From positions 1 to 36,707 of the IMG/VR virus record IMGVR_UViG_3300018876_001671: DNA of 36,707 nucleotides. One strand, 5' to 3'. Below the pieces are notes generated by a model. It was not told the DNA's origin, did not search any database, and worked only from the letters and a program-made list of their open reading frames with translations. Made by a program: the position numbers and the translations under genes. Below, one piece after another: positions 28,104 through 35,196 of the stretch (position 1 is the stretch's first letter; each line of letters starts with the position of its first letter). This DNA is from a virus.

Positions 28104-28110
28104 TATAACC

Positions 28111-28191
28111 ATGGAAGATCCCAATGAAGATTGGTTGAACACTTGCGATGACCCATGCGATGATGTAACACATTGGATAGGGAACATATGA
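28111..28191 (+). CDS. Very small acidic protein, 26 residues
   Basis: ATG 28111 opens MEDPNEDWLNTCDDPCDDV and ends at a TGA that overlaps the next ATG (ATGA). The peptide is highly acidic with two Cys. The overlap supports translation, but no SD is seen; a late-like octamer lies 7 nt before the ATG. Function unknown. Confidence 0.45.
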   Translation: MEDPNEDWLNTCDDPCDDVTHWIGNI

Positions 28192-28418
28192 GTAGAAAAC
28201 TAATCACTGAGCATAAACCATGGCCTGGTAAAATATACAAATTTTTTGTAGTTGATGACAGTGGCCATGTATTAGAGGGCGATCTTCCAAGCGAAGAGGA
28301 CGCCTGGCTTGTCATTGACTTTCATGAACAACAAGAAGGTTTGAGAAACTTGCACATTGAAGTAGAACACAAACCACAGGTAAAAAAAGGATTTGGAAGA
28401 GATCCAGATCTACATTAA
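28188..28418 (+). CDS. Small unknown protein
   Basis: 76 aa from ATG 28188 in an ATGA overlap with the 26-residue ORF; GGGAAC precedes it. KIYKFFVVDDSGHVLEGDLP and WLVIDFHEQQEGLRNLHIEV give an alpha/beta pattern. Soluble, no domain recognised; a basic tail ends KKGFGRDPDLH. Confidence 0.65.
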   Translation: MSRKLITEHKPWPGKIYKFFVVDDSGHVLEGDLPSEEDAWLVIDFHEQQEGLRNLHIEVEHKPQVKKGFGRDPDLH

Positions 28419-28421
28419 TGG

Positions 28422-28455
28422 TTGACATTGCTAGCGTAAGATGCTAATGTATACT
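28422..28455 (+). promoter_or_regulatory. Possible promoter upstream of 28475
   Basis: TTGACA (28422-28427) begins just after the previous stop. At 17 nt the -10 is poor (TAATGT); TATACT at 28450-28455 is good but 22 nt away. A TAGC/GCTA dyad lies in the spacer. Tentative. Confidence 0.4.
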
Positions 28456-28474
28456 TGTAGTAAAGAGGTGTATA

Positions 28475-28642
28475 ATGACCTTAGAAGAAGCAATGAAACT
28501 AAAAGCCTTTCACGATGCTTATTATGAGAATCAAGCTGAGCGTGAAGTATGGAACGATAAAGCTATAACCAAAGAGCAATTCTTTGAAGTATGGCTAAGG
28601 AGAGATGAAGAATGCAATACTTTGAAAAAATCTTCCACGTAA
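28475..28642 (+). CDS. Small acidic helical protein
   Basis: 55 aa from ATG 28475 with AAAGAGG upstream. MTLEEAMKLKAFHDAYYENQ and a second helix (KEQFFEVWLRRDEEC) make a short helical hairpin-like protein. Its end overlaps the glycine-zipper gene by 31 nt. No function visible. Confidence 0.6.
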   Translation: MTLEEAMKLKAFHDAYYENQAEREVWNDKAITKEQFFEVWLRRDEECNTLKKSST

Positions 28643-29160
28643 TTGTTATCAGTGGATTTATTGGACTTGTTGCTGGAGCAGCACATGCAAATAGTTTTAC
28701 TACAACAGGTAAACTAATTCGCAAAGAACCCATCTACACACAAGTAACACAACAGACACCTGTAAATGAATGCTATACAGTTGATGTCCCTGTGTACGGA
28801 AATGTACAAGGCGGCGGTGATGCCGCAGGCGGCGCACTAGCGGGTATGATTATTGGTGGTATACTAGGTAAAGGTGTAAGCGGTAATGACAATGGTGCAG
28901 CCGCAGGTGCAGTAATTGGCGGTCTAATTGGCGCTGACAAAGGTGCTAATACCTCAAAACGTGTTATCACAGGATATCGACAAGAACAACGCTGTGAACA
29001 AAGATACGTAAATGAACAAAAAACGATTGCAAATCAGTATCGTTTAGTGTATCTTGTAGATGGGCATGAGTTTGCATACACTGTAAACAAAGCTCAAGGC
29101 CGTAACGCATGGGTTGGACAAACCAAACGTTTTCGTATCCGTTATCAAATGTTAGACTAA
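28612..29160 (+). CDS. Exported glycine-zipper (17-kDa antigen/SlyB-like) protein
   Basis: 182 aa. An N-terminal signal (VIVISGFIGLVAGAAHA, cut before NSF) is followed by a Cys-containing beta region (PVNECYTVDVPVYG). A glycine zipper comes next (GGALAGMIIGGILGKG and GAAAGAVIGGLIGADKG) as in the 17-kDa surface antigen group. The C-terminal beta domain (YRQEQRCEQRYV, YRLVYLVDGHEFAYTV) resembles the same group. Such proteins sit in or near the outer membrane. There is no lipobox Cys. ATG 28612 lies inside the preceding gene with AGGAGAG upstream. In a phage it could alter the host envelope or exclude other phages (inference). Confidence 0.8.
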   Translation: MQYFEKIFHVIVISGFIGLVAGAAHANSFTTTGKLIRKEPIYTQVTQQTPVNECYTVDVPVYGNVQGGGDAAGGALAGMIIGGILGKGVSGNDNGAAAGAVIGGLIGADKGANTSKRVITGYRQEQRCEQRYVNEQKTIANQYRLVYLVDGHEFAYTVNKAQGRNAWVGQTKRFRIRYQMLD

Positions 29161-29172
29161 GAAAGTATTTAA

Positions 29173-29403
29173 ATGAACAACAAAGTAGTATATGCTAATG
29201 AAGCAACAATCACTAGCACACGAACAGGTACAGAAGTTGTAGCTGAAATAGATAACTTTAAATTCCAACAACACCTAGATGCATTCATCGCGACAAACAA
29301 AATACCAATGCGGTGGAATGGTAAAACTTATGTAGGTAATGTAAGCGGTATGGAGTTTACAACAGACGGTCCCAAAGAGTCAATCAAGTATACACGGAGG
29401 TAA
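29173..29403 (+). CDS. Small unknown protein
   Basis: 76 aa from ATG 29173. Strand-helix pattern (KVVYANEATITSTRTGTEVV, FKFQQHLDAFIATNKI, KTYVGNVSGMEFT) suggests a small alpha/beta protein. The ribosome site is weak. Soluble, no domain. Just before its stop an ACGGAGGT sequence serves the next gene. Confidence 0.6.
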   Translation: MNNKVVYANEATITSTRTGTEVVAEIDNFKFQQHLDAFIATNKIPMRWNGKTYVGNVSGMEFTTDGPKESIKYTRR

Positions 29404-29405
29404 TT

Positions 29406-29789
29406 ATGAGTATGCATTTAGTTGGTCCATATATGACCACAACAAAGTATAATCGTAAACAGAAAAAGCCCAATGCTAAAGTAGCAAAAGCACAAGCTGA
29501 GCATGAAAAATGGTTACGCAAACAAGGCGTACATCCTGAACAATTAGAAGCAAAGAAAGCAAAACGTGGAAATATTGTTACTAATACTATTCCTGATTAT
29601 CGTGCAGATGCCTGTAGCATTCCTACTAGTGACAAAGTTGCAGGACATGGACCTGCAAAAGAAAGTATGACATACAGTGGCGAACGTCAGCTACTAGGTA
29701 TTGCTACAATGCACAAGTCAAACATGGTACCTATATTTGCCGATAAAAAAGAAGACGCAAAAGACATAGCAAACATGAGGCGTGGATAA
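29406..29789 (+). CDS. Basic unknown protein
   Basis: 127 aa from ATG 29406 with GGAGGT upstream. The N-terminal 55 residues are strongly basic and helical (YNRKQKKPNAKVAKAQAEHE, then LEAKKAKRG), suggesting nucleic-acid contact; the C-terminal half is polar. No known domain. TAATG overlap with the next gene. Confidence 0.65.
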   Translation: MSMHLVGPYMTTTKYNRKQKKPNAKVAKAQAEHEKWLRKQGVHPEQLEAKKAKRGNIVTNTIPDYRADACSIPTSDKVAGHGPAKESMTYSGERQLLGIATMHKSNMVPIFADKKEDAKDIANMRRG

Positions 29790-29914
29790 TGAACGAACAA
29801 GATGCAATGTGGGAAGTATTTGATACAATGATACCCGAAGAAAGTTGGGTACCAAACGAACATGAAAAATGGCTAATCGACAAGATAGCACAAGCACTAA
29901 AAGACTTAATATGA
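29789..29914 (+). CDS. Small acidic protein, 41 residues
   Basis: ATG 29789 shares bases with the previous stop (TAATG). MNEQDAMWEVFDTMIPEESW, then a helix (EKWLIDKIAQALKDLI). The stop overlaps the next ATG (ATGA). The two overlaps argue it is translated; function unknown. Confidence 0.6.
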   Translation: MNEQDAMWEVFDTMIPEESWVPNEHEKWLIDKIAQALKDLI

Positions 29915-30063
29915 AGTGGTGGGACTATCCAGTTTGTTTATTTTTTGCCTTTCAAGTTTGGATAGGTATTTTATCTTTGAACTTGATTTCTTTAGCGGTT
30001 ATGTGTATACTATGGTTACAATATGAGGAGTTTAGAAAACGTGGCAATTCACGCAATGATTGA
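29911..30063 (+). CDS. Small two-helix membrane protein
   Basis: 50 aa from ATG 29911 in an ATGA overlap; an upstream in-frame start at 29869 is rejected for lack of a ribosome site. MKWWDYPVCLFFAFQVWIGI and LNLISLAVMCILWL are hydrophobic, and the tail is basic (YEEFRKRG). It overlaps the exonuclease gene. Function unknown. Confidence 0.6.
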   Translation: MKWWDYPVCLFFAFQVWIGILSLNLISLAVMCILWLQYEEFRKRGNSRND

Positions 30064-30628
30064 TTTAGAAACGTTGGACACCAGTCCACGTTGCACTGTG
30101 CTAACTATTGGCGGTGTTAAGTTTAATCCTCACACATCAGACGAACCTCACAGCGAATTTTATTTTCGTTTGGACTTAGACGAACAAGATAAACTTGGAC
30201 GTACAGTTACAGACGATACCATTGAATGGTGGGCCAAACAAGATCCCAAAGTAAAAGAAGAAGCCTTTCGAGAAGATGATAGAGTCGGGCTGAAACATTT
30301 CCTAGACCACTTGACCAAGTGGATGGTAGGTGTCGATGTATTATGGGGTCATGGATATGGCTTTGACGTTACTATTGTAGAAGATATGTATCGTCAAATG
30401 GCTACACCTATTCCATGGAACTTTTGGCAAGTAAAAGATGGTCGAACATTCTTAAGTTTACTGCCCAGCGATCCTCGCAAAACTATGCAACAGGATCTGC
30501 ACAACGCTCTTGCTGATAGTTATTATCAAGCAAAAGCAATACAAATAGCATATGCTAAATATGCTGAGTGGACTAACGGTTCGACCCACTATAAAGACTC
30601 CGCACCAACCATAAGTCAAGGAGTTTAA
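30041..30628 (+). CDS. DEDDh 3'-5' exonuclease (DexA/RNase T-like)
   Basis: 195 aa. The exonuclease fold has MIDLET (first Asp and Glu), WGHGYGFDVTIVED (third acidic residue) and HNALADSYYQA (His and last Asp of DEDDh). PF16473-type sequences with W-x-x-Q and R-T-L-x-x-L segments fit T4 DexA-like phage enzymes. It would remove 3' nucleotides from DNA or RNA. GTG 30041 is preferred because GAGGAG lies 10 nt upstream, giving MAIHAMIDLET, close to the usual start of the family; an ATG six codons earlier has no SD. It overlaps the preceding membrane-protein gene. Confidence 0.85.
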   Translation: MAIHAMIDLETLDTSPRCTVLTIGGVKFNPHTSDEPHSEFYFRLDLDEQDKLGRTVTDDTIEWWAKQDPKVKEEAFREDDRVGLKHFLDHLTKWMVGVDVLWGHGYGFDVTIVEDMYRQMATPIPWNFWQVKDGRTFLSLLPSDPRKTMQQDLHNALADSYYQAKAIQIAYAKYAEWTNGSTHYKDSAPTISQGV

Positions 30629-30629
30629 T

Positions 30630-31082
30630 ATGGCAAAATATCAATCAACAAAAACATACGGGCATAACATTGGACTAAGTGCAGTGTTCCGTCAACCACA
30701 CGCAGATCATTCACATTGTAGATTCTTGCATGGATATAGTTTAGCATTTAAGTTTACATTTGGTTGCGATAGTTTAGATCATCGCAATTGGGCTGTAGAC
30801 TTTGGTGGACTAAAGCCATTGAAGAAATGGTTAGAAGACACATTTGATCACAAGACAGTAATTGACAGAGAAGATCCATTCTTGTATAAGTTCACAGAAC
30901 TTGAGAACATGGGCCTAGCAGAAATTACAGTATTAGATGGTGTAGGTGCAGAAAAGTTTGCAGAACATGCTTGTAAATTTGCAGACAAATTAATACGTGA
31001 AGCAACAGACAATCGTTGTTATTGTGTGAGTTGCGAATGTAGTGAACACGGAGCGAATAGTGCAATCTATCACAACGAATGA
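30630..31082 (+). CDS. queD: 6-carboxy-tetrahydropterin synthase-like protein
   Basis: 150 aa of the QueD/PTPS family, which makes a precursor of 7-deazaguanines (queuosine, or modified phage DNA). FRQPHADHSHCRFLHGYSLA holds the catalytic Cys and zinc His region; VDFGGLKPLKKWLEDTFDHKTVI and HGANSAIY are the other conserved blocks. The second His of the HGH zinc motif is Tyr here (HGY); I recall HGY in a proteobacterial branch, so it may be a subgroup trait. No other queuosine genes are in the window, so the pathway must be completed elsewhere or by the host. AAGGAG precedes ATG 30630. Confidence 0.85.
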   Translation: MAKYQSTKTYGHNIGLSAVFRQPHADHSHCRFLHGYSLAFKFTFGCDSLDHRNWAVDFGGLKPLKKWLEDTFDHKTVIDREDPFLYKFTELENMGLAEITVLDGVGAEKFAEHACKFADKLIREATDNRCYCVSCECSEHGANSAIYHNE

Positions 31083-31311
31083 TTTAGAATGGTGTGCTAA
31101 CTGGACACAGGACAATAGGTATTATTGTACTATGTTTATAAGAAGCAAACGATATAGTAAGCCAAAAGGTTTTCATAAATTACTTGAAGACCTTTTTGGC
31201 AATGACTATGGTGCGTTTAGATACGACAATCATCGTAACGGTTATGAATGCTGGTTTAAAAGTAAAGAAGACATGTTAACATTAAAGTTATTGGCTAGAA
31301 ATGGACACTGA
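31060..31311 (+). CDS. Small unknown protein, GTG start
   Basis: 83 aa if read from GTG 31060, with GGAG 6 nt upstream and a 23-nt overlap with queD; a GTG at 31042 lacks an SD. ITTNDLEWCANWTQDNRYYC, then a basic middle and aromatic end (GAFRYDNHRNGYECWFKSKE). No domain. It overlaps the MIP18-like gene by 11 nt. Confidence 0.6.
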   Translation: MQSITTNDLEWCANWTQDNRYYCTMFIRSKRYSKPKGFHKLLEDLFGNDYGAFRYDNHRNGYECWFKSKEDMLTLKLLARNGH

Positions 31312-31606
31312 ACAACAAATCATAGAAAAATTAAAAGAAGTATATGATCCAGAGATAAGTATCAACATATATGATCTTGGATTAATATACAATATTGACA
31401 TTGATAATTTACCCGATGTCAAAATCACACACACATTAACAAGTGCGTTTTGTCCAGCGGCAGACGACATTATTGAAGATATCAGAAGTGCTACACTTAG
31501 TGTTGATAATGTAAACGATGTTGATGTAATTACAACTTTTGATCCTCCATTCGGACCATGGAATATGAGTGAGGATGCAAAACTAATATTAGGAGTATGG
31601 GAATGA
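31301..31606 (+). CDS. MIP18/SufT-like (DUF59) Fe-S assembly protein
   Basis: 101 aa. LKEVYDPEISINIYDLGLIYN is the DUF59 signature (D-P-E-x-x-x-x-I-x-x-L-G-L-I-Y); TSAFCPAADDI carries the Cys, and VVTTF-type DPPFGPWNMSED closes the domain. Family members (SufT, Cia2/MIP18, PaaD) assist Fe-S cluster assembly or delivery. It starts the Fe-S gene group here (ferredoxin, A-type carrier). ATGA-style overlap links it to the next gene. ATG 31301 lies in the preceding gene. Confidence 0.85.
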   Translation: MDTEQQIIEKLKEVYDPEISINIYDLGLIYNIDIDNLPDVKITHTLTSAFCPAADDIIEDIRSATLSVDNVNDVDVITTFDPPFGPWNMSEDAKLILGVWE

Positions 31607-31875
31607 AATGGATTAAACAAATCTTTGGAATCAAAGATGACACTGTAGAATTAGATGACAAGTTTACTAATGCAAGTGCTACTAGTGAATTGGTTGTTAA
31701 GCCTAGGGTTGAACAATCGAACAGCGATATGCAAACAACAGCTAGTCTGAATAAAATGACAAAAACACAGATTGACGAACTAGCAAAAAACGCATTAGGT
31801 GTTGAGTTAGATAGACGTAAAAAGAAAGAGACAATGATTGAAGATTACCTATCGGCGCAATCTGAGGTAAAATGA
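31603..31875 (+). CDS. Unknown protein with SAP/HeH-like C-terminal helix-extension-helix
   Basis: 90 aa from ATG 31603, in an ATGA overlap with AGGAG 7 nt upstream (ATG 31597 is too near). A basic N terminus ([10 protein letters not shown]) is followed by a polar linker, then [20 protein letters not shown] and [12 protein letters not shown], a helix-extension-helix pattern like SAP or HeH DNA-binding motifs. Function unknown; the motif match is tentative. It overlaps the ferredoxin gene as ATGA. Confidence 0.6.
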   Translation: MKWIKQIFGIKDDTVELDDKFTNASATSELVVKPRVEQSNSDMQTTASLNKMTKTQIDELAKNALGVELDRRKKKETMIEDYLSAQSEVK

Positions 31876-32228
31876 CATACATTGTAAATGACGCTTGTAT
31901 CATGTGCAAGCACACAGATTGTGTTGAAGTCTGTCCTGTTGACTGCTTTTATGAAGGTGAGAACACACTTGTAATTAATCCAATTGAATGTATTGATTGC
32001 GGTGTATGTGAACCCGAGTGTCCGGAAGGCGCAATATTTCCTGATACTGCACCACAAGCAGATGGCTGGGTAGAAATTAATCAAAAGTATGCAGACCTAT
32101 GGCCTGTTATCACACAGAAAAAAGATCCTATGCCTGATCACAGTTATTATGGTCCTAAAAATGGAACTTGGGATCCAAATGAATCAAAAACACATCTACT
32201 AAGTGAGAAGCCAGGCGAAGGGGACTAA
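31872..32228 (+). CDS. 7Fe/8Fe-type ferredoxin (FdxA-like)
   Basis: 118 aa. [18 protein letters not shown] and [15 protein letters not shown] give the two cluster-binding motifs: the second is a full CxxCxxCxxxCP, the first is C-x2-C-x4-C-x3-CP as in 7Fe ferredoxins of the FdxA group. A C-terminal extension ([20 protein letters not shown] and on) is typical of that group. It carries low-potential electrons in the cytoplasm. In this context it may feed a phage or host reductive enzyme. ATG 31872 is in an ATGA overlap. Confidence 0.92.
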   Translation: MTYIVNDACIMCKHTDCVEVCPVDCFYEGENTLVINPIECIDCGVCEPECPEGAIFPDTAPQADGWVEINQKYADLWPVITQKKDPMPDHSYYGPKNGTWDPNESKTHLLSEKPGEGD

Positions 32229-32230
32229 CT

Positions 32231-32238
32231 CATAAATA
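32231..32238 (+). promoter_or_regulatory. Late promoter CATAAATA
   Basis: CATAAATA follows the ferredoxin stop; a start near 32244 gives a leader with AAGAGGAG before ATG 32260, a leadered late gene in contrast to the six leaderless ones. Confidence 0.65.
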
Positions 32239-32259
32239 CTCCTATAAGAGGAGAAAATT

Positions 32260-32682
32260 ATGACGCAACCAAGTCCCTATAGTTATAGGGTAAAAAGCAT
32301 AGTAAAAATCATTGACGGAGACACATTTGATTGTATAATGGATTTAGGATTCGATGTGTTATTAGAGGCAAGAGTACGTATGTACGGAATAGACACACCG
32401 GAAAGTAGAACAAGAGACCTAGAAGAAAAGAAGTTCGGATTACTGGCTAAAGATTGGCTAGGCAATCATCTAAATGACGATATTATTATATCAACTGAAT
32501 TAGATAATGAAAAAGGCAAATTTGGCAGAGTACTCGGAACAGTATGGGCAGAAGGTATCAACATCAACGAAAAAATGATCGATGAACATATGGCAGTAAG
32601 ATATCATGGTCAAGCTAAAAGCGATATCGAAGACGAACATTTGAACAATCGGCAACTACTAAAAGAACAAGGAAAAGTATAA
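32260..32682 (+). CDS. Staphylococcal-nuclease-like (SNase) nuclease, intact active site
   Basis: 140 aa. VKIIDGDTFDCIMDLGF has the DGDT calcium-site Asp; RVRMYGIDTPESR carries the Arg, Asp and Glu of the active site; KFGRVLGTV carries the second Arg. All catalytic residues of SNase are present. No signal peptide, so it acts inside the cell, perhaps in host DNA breakdown. It is a paralogue of the degenerate copy at 12255 (shared DLGF and YG segments). GAGGAG precedes ATG 32260, and a late promoter lies upstream. TAATG overlap with the Fe-S carrier. Confidence 0.9.
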   Translation: MTQPSPYSYRVKSIVKIIDGDTFDCIMDLGFDVLLEARVRMYGIDTPESRTRDLEEKKFGLLAKDWLGNHLNDDIIISTELDNEKGKFGRVLGTVWAEGININEKMIDEHMAVRYHGQAKSDIEDEHLNNRQLLKEQGKV

Positions 32683-32987
32683 TGTTATTGACAGTCACTG
32701 AAACCGCAAAAAACTATTTGGCAAATATGACCAAGCAACACGACAAACGTTACGTGAACTTGGCAGTCAAAGGCGGCGGTTGCAGTGGCTTTCAGTATGA
32801 ATGGACATTCACTGACGAGCCTGAAGGCCCTGTGATCGAAGACATACTAAGTTTAGATCCTATGGCAGAAATGTTTGTGTTTGGATGCACAGTAGATTAT
32901 GTTAACGAATTAGGCGGCAGTTACCTGACCGTAAAGAATCCCAACGCAACTGCTTCATGCGGTTGTGGGGAAAGTTTCGCAGTATAA
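32682..32987 (+). CDS. A-type iron-sulfur carrier (IscA/ErpA-like)
   Basis: 101 aa. LTVTETAKNYLANM, then LAVKGGGCSGFQYEW (first Cys), YVNELGGSYLTVKNPNA and SCGCGESF (Cys pair) match the A-type carrier family; three Cys hold the cluster passed to target proteins. Marine T4-like phages often carry one. It lies 3 genes from the ferredoxin and MIP18-like gene; they may service phage or host Fe-S enzymes under iron-poor conditions (inference). ATG 32682 lies in a TAATG overlap. Confidence 0.93.
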   Translation: MLLTVTETAKNYLANMTKQHDKRYVNLAVKGGGCSGFQYEWTFTDEPEGPVIEDILSLDPMAEMFVFGCTVDYVNELGGSYLTVKNPNATASCGCGESFAV

Positions 32988-32998
32988 CGGAGGACTAA

Positions 32999-33946
32999 AT
33001 GAAAATTATTACTGGAAGCAGTAACCAGCCTTTTGCACAAAAGGTTGCGGAACACTGTTTTACCGATCTCGTTCCAGCAGAACTTAATCGGTTTAGTGAC
33101 GGAGAAATATGTGTAGAGGTTAAAGAAAACATCCGAGGCAAGGATGTTTTTTTAGTGAATAGCACCTGTACTCCTGTAAACGAAAGTTTAATGGAACTAT
33201 TAATTATGATAGACACTGCTAAACGTAGCAGTGCGCAGAGAATTACAGCAGTAATTCCGTATTTTGGATATGCAAGACAAGATCGTAAGAGTGCAAGTCG
33301 TACTCCTATTACTGCAAAACTAGTAGCTGATCTATTGCAACGAGCGGGCGCAGATAGAATTTTAACAATGGATCTACATGCAGGACAAATACAAGGTTTT
33401 TTTGATATTCCTGTGGATGATTTAACAAGCCGTGTAGTATTTGCCAAAGACATCAAACGTTCGATTGGCATTAGAGAAGAACCTGAAGTAGAACAAGCAG
33501 GCACAGTGTTTGTGTCACCGGATGCAGGCGGCGCTGTTAGAGCTCGTAAGTTTGCTGATATGTTTCATGGAGATATTGCTATTGTGGACAAACGCAGACC
33601 TGAAGCTGGTGTAGCGGAAGTTATGGCACTAATTGGCGATGTAAAAAACAAGCATGCAATCTTAGTAGATGATATTGTGGACAGCGGCGGTACATTGTGC
33701 AAAGCGGCTGAAGCTATCTTAGATGCAGGTGCGCTAAGTGTTCGTGCATACATTACACATGGTGTACTCAGCAACGGTGCAAGTAAAAAGATTGATGCTA
33801 GTAAACTAGAAGAACTGGTAATCAGTGACAGTATTCCTTACAAAGGCACAAGTAAAAAAGTGAGACAAGTGAGTCTAGCACCTTTGTTTGGCGAAGCAAT
33901 GCGTAGGATTACCAACGAAGAATCAGTGAGTAGTTTATTTCAATGA
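32999..33946 (+). CDS. prs: Ribose-phosphate pyrophosphokinase (PRPP synthetase)
   Basis: 315 aa, full-length class I enzyme. It makes PRPP from ribose 5-phosphate and ATP for nucleotide synthesis. Key segments: ELNRFSDGEICVEV, YARQDRKSASRTPITAKLVA (ATP-binding flexible region), MDLHAGQIQGFFDIPVD, SPDAGGAVRARKFA and the PRPP-binding VDDIVDSGGTL. Compared with E. coli Prs length is normal. GGAGGACTAA precedes ATG 32999. The stop overlaps the aldolase start (ATGA), so the two are one operon. It supports purine and pyrimidine supply together with GuaC and NrdAB. Confidence 0.95.
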   Translation: MKIITGSSNQPFAQKVAEHCFTDLVPAELNRFSDGEICVEVKENIRGKDVFLVNSTCTPVNESLMELLIMIDTAKRSSAQRITAVIPYFGYARQDRKSASRTPITAKLVADLLQRAGADRILTMDLHAGQIQGFFDIPVDDLTSRVVFAKDIKRSIGIREEPEVEQAGTVFVSPDAGGAVRARKFADMFHGDIAIVDKRRPEAGVAEVMALIGDVKNKHAILVDDIVDSGGTLCKAAEAILDAGALSVRAYITHGVLSNGASKKIDASKLEELVISDSIPYKGTSKKVRQVSLAPLFGEAMRRITNEESVSSLFQ

Positions 33947-34746
33947 CAAGATTTATAGCAGCAATGGACCACAGTGGCGGTAGTAGTCCCGGCGTACTAG
34001 AACGTTACGGTTATACTGATGCGCACAACTTACCACATGAAGTAGTAATGGATGATATCCATTTGATGCGATTGCGCATGGTGAACCATCCAGACTTTAA
34101 CGGCGAAAACATCAGTCATGCAATACTGTACAAAGACACAGTAGACAGAGGCATGGTACCTATACTAGAAAACAAAGGTATTAGAGCTATTCTTAAAATA
34201 GATAGTGGATGTGAAGATAATGGTTACCTAAAATACTTTCGTTGGGACGAAATGACACAGTATGCACTGGACAACAATTGTGTGGGTACCAAGATGCGCA
34301 GTATTGTAAAAACACATGGCGCACTAAACATGATTGTAGATCAACAGTTTGCACTTGCTAAAAGTATAAGTGAAGCTGGATTGTTACCAATTGTAGAACC
34401 AGAGATTCCTATTGATCACGAAGATAAAGCAGAGTTAGAAAATTTATTAAAAGAAAAACTATCTGAACACTTGAAAAAATTCGAAGGACGTTGTATACTA
34501 AAACTAACACTACCAGATCAACCAAACTTGTACAAGGATCTTACCATGTACAATAACTTGGAAAAACTAGTAGGGTTAAGTGGAGGATATTGTACTGCTG
34601 AAGCATGCAGACGTCTTTCACAAAATGATCAAATGACTGCAAGTTTTAGCAGAGCACTTAGTGAAGGATTAAACATAAATCAAACAGATGCGGAGTTTAA
34701 TGCAAAGCTATCTGAAAACATTCAACAGATACTGAAAGCGGTGTAG
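33943..34746 (+). CDS. Class I fructose-bisphosphate aldolase
   Basis: 267 aa. AAMDHSGGSSPGVLERYG, HAILYKDTVDRG, ILKIDSG, GTKMRSIVK, IVEPEIPID, CILKLTLPDQPNLY and SGGYCTAEACRRLSQN with ASFSRALSEGL follow the bacterial class I aldolase pattern, including the Lys candidates for the Schiff base and the phosphate-binding C-terminal segment. It cleaves or forms fructose 1,6-bisphosphate. Somewhat shorter than cellular members (about 300), mainly through loss near the start. It shares an operon with prs, suggesting carbon flow toward ribose phosphate. Cyanophages use a transaldolase-type enzyme in a comparable way. Confidence 0.9.
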   Translation: MTRFIAAMDHSGGSSPGVLERYGYTDAHNLPHEVVMDDIHLMRLRMVNHPDFNGENISHAILYKDTVDRGMVPILENKGIRAILKIDSGCEDNGYLKYFRWDEMTQYALDNNCVGTKMRSIVKTHGALNMIVDQQFALAKSISEAGLLPIVEPEIPIDHEDKAELENLLKEKLSEHLKKFEGRCILKLTLPDQPNLYKDLTMYNNLEKLVGLSGGYCTAEACRRLSQNDQMTASFSRALSEGLNINQTDAEFNAKLSENIQQILKAV

Positions 34747-34940
34747 TGGCAAAAACTTGTAGTGAACACCATATATTGTTCCAACAAAATGCCGCAGGCG
34801 ACTGGGAAGCCAATGACACAGTTTGTGGTTTAATAGTTGGAACACAAGTATGGTATTGCTGTCGAGAACACATGGAACAACGTATACAACCTGATTTAAG
34901 TGTAAAGTATGTAAAGAGCGAAGGAGTAAGTGATGACTGA
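34746..34940 (+). CDS. Small Cys/His-rich protein, GTG start
   Basis: 64 aa from GTG 34746, which overlaps the aldolase stop (TAGTG). Four Cys and several His (CSEHH, VCGLIVG, WYCCREHMEQ) could bind a metal, perhaps zinc, though no known finger fits. Soluble. It overlaps the next gene by 8 nt. Function unknown. Confidence 0.6.
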   Translation: MAKTCSEHHILFQQNAAGDWEANDTVCGLIVGTQVWYCCREHMEQRIQPDLSVKYVKSEGVSDD

Positions 34941-35196
34941 GATCCAGCAATCCGTACCAGCCAACTACTATGGACACCCTAATGTGTATCCCAACAGCGA
35001 ACACATTAAACCGCCAATGGAAAAAGAACGTATTCGAGTTGTAGAGCAAGCAACTAGAGCAGAAGTAAAACTTGCACAAACAAAAGCAATTGAAGAACGT
35101 TATCAAGAAATACAAGCGTTACGAGATCAAGCAAAATTAAGATATGAAACTGGCTCAACTACAACAGTAGGCGAGTTTATAGATATAGAGGTATAA
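34933..35196 (+). CDS. Small coiled-coil protein, unknown
   Basis: 87 aa from ATG 34933, with GAAGGAG upstream. A polar, Pro/Asn-rich start (PANYYGHPNVYPNSEHIKPP) is followed by one long helix with heptads (KERIRVVEQATRAEVKLAQT, AIEERYQEIQALRDQA) and a short acidic tail. No membrane segment. It abuts MazG directly. Confidence 0.65.
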   Translation: MTEIQQSVPANYYGHPNVYPNSEHIKPPMEKERIRVVEQATRAEVKLAQTKAIEERYQEIQALRDQAKLRYETGSTTTVGEFIDIEV

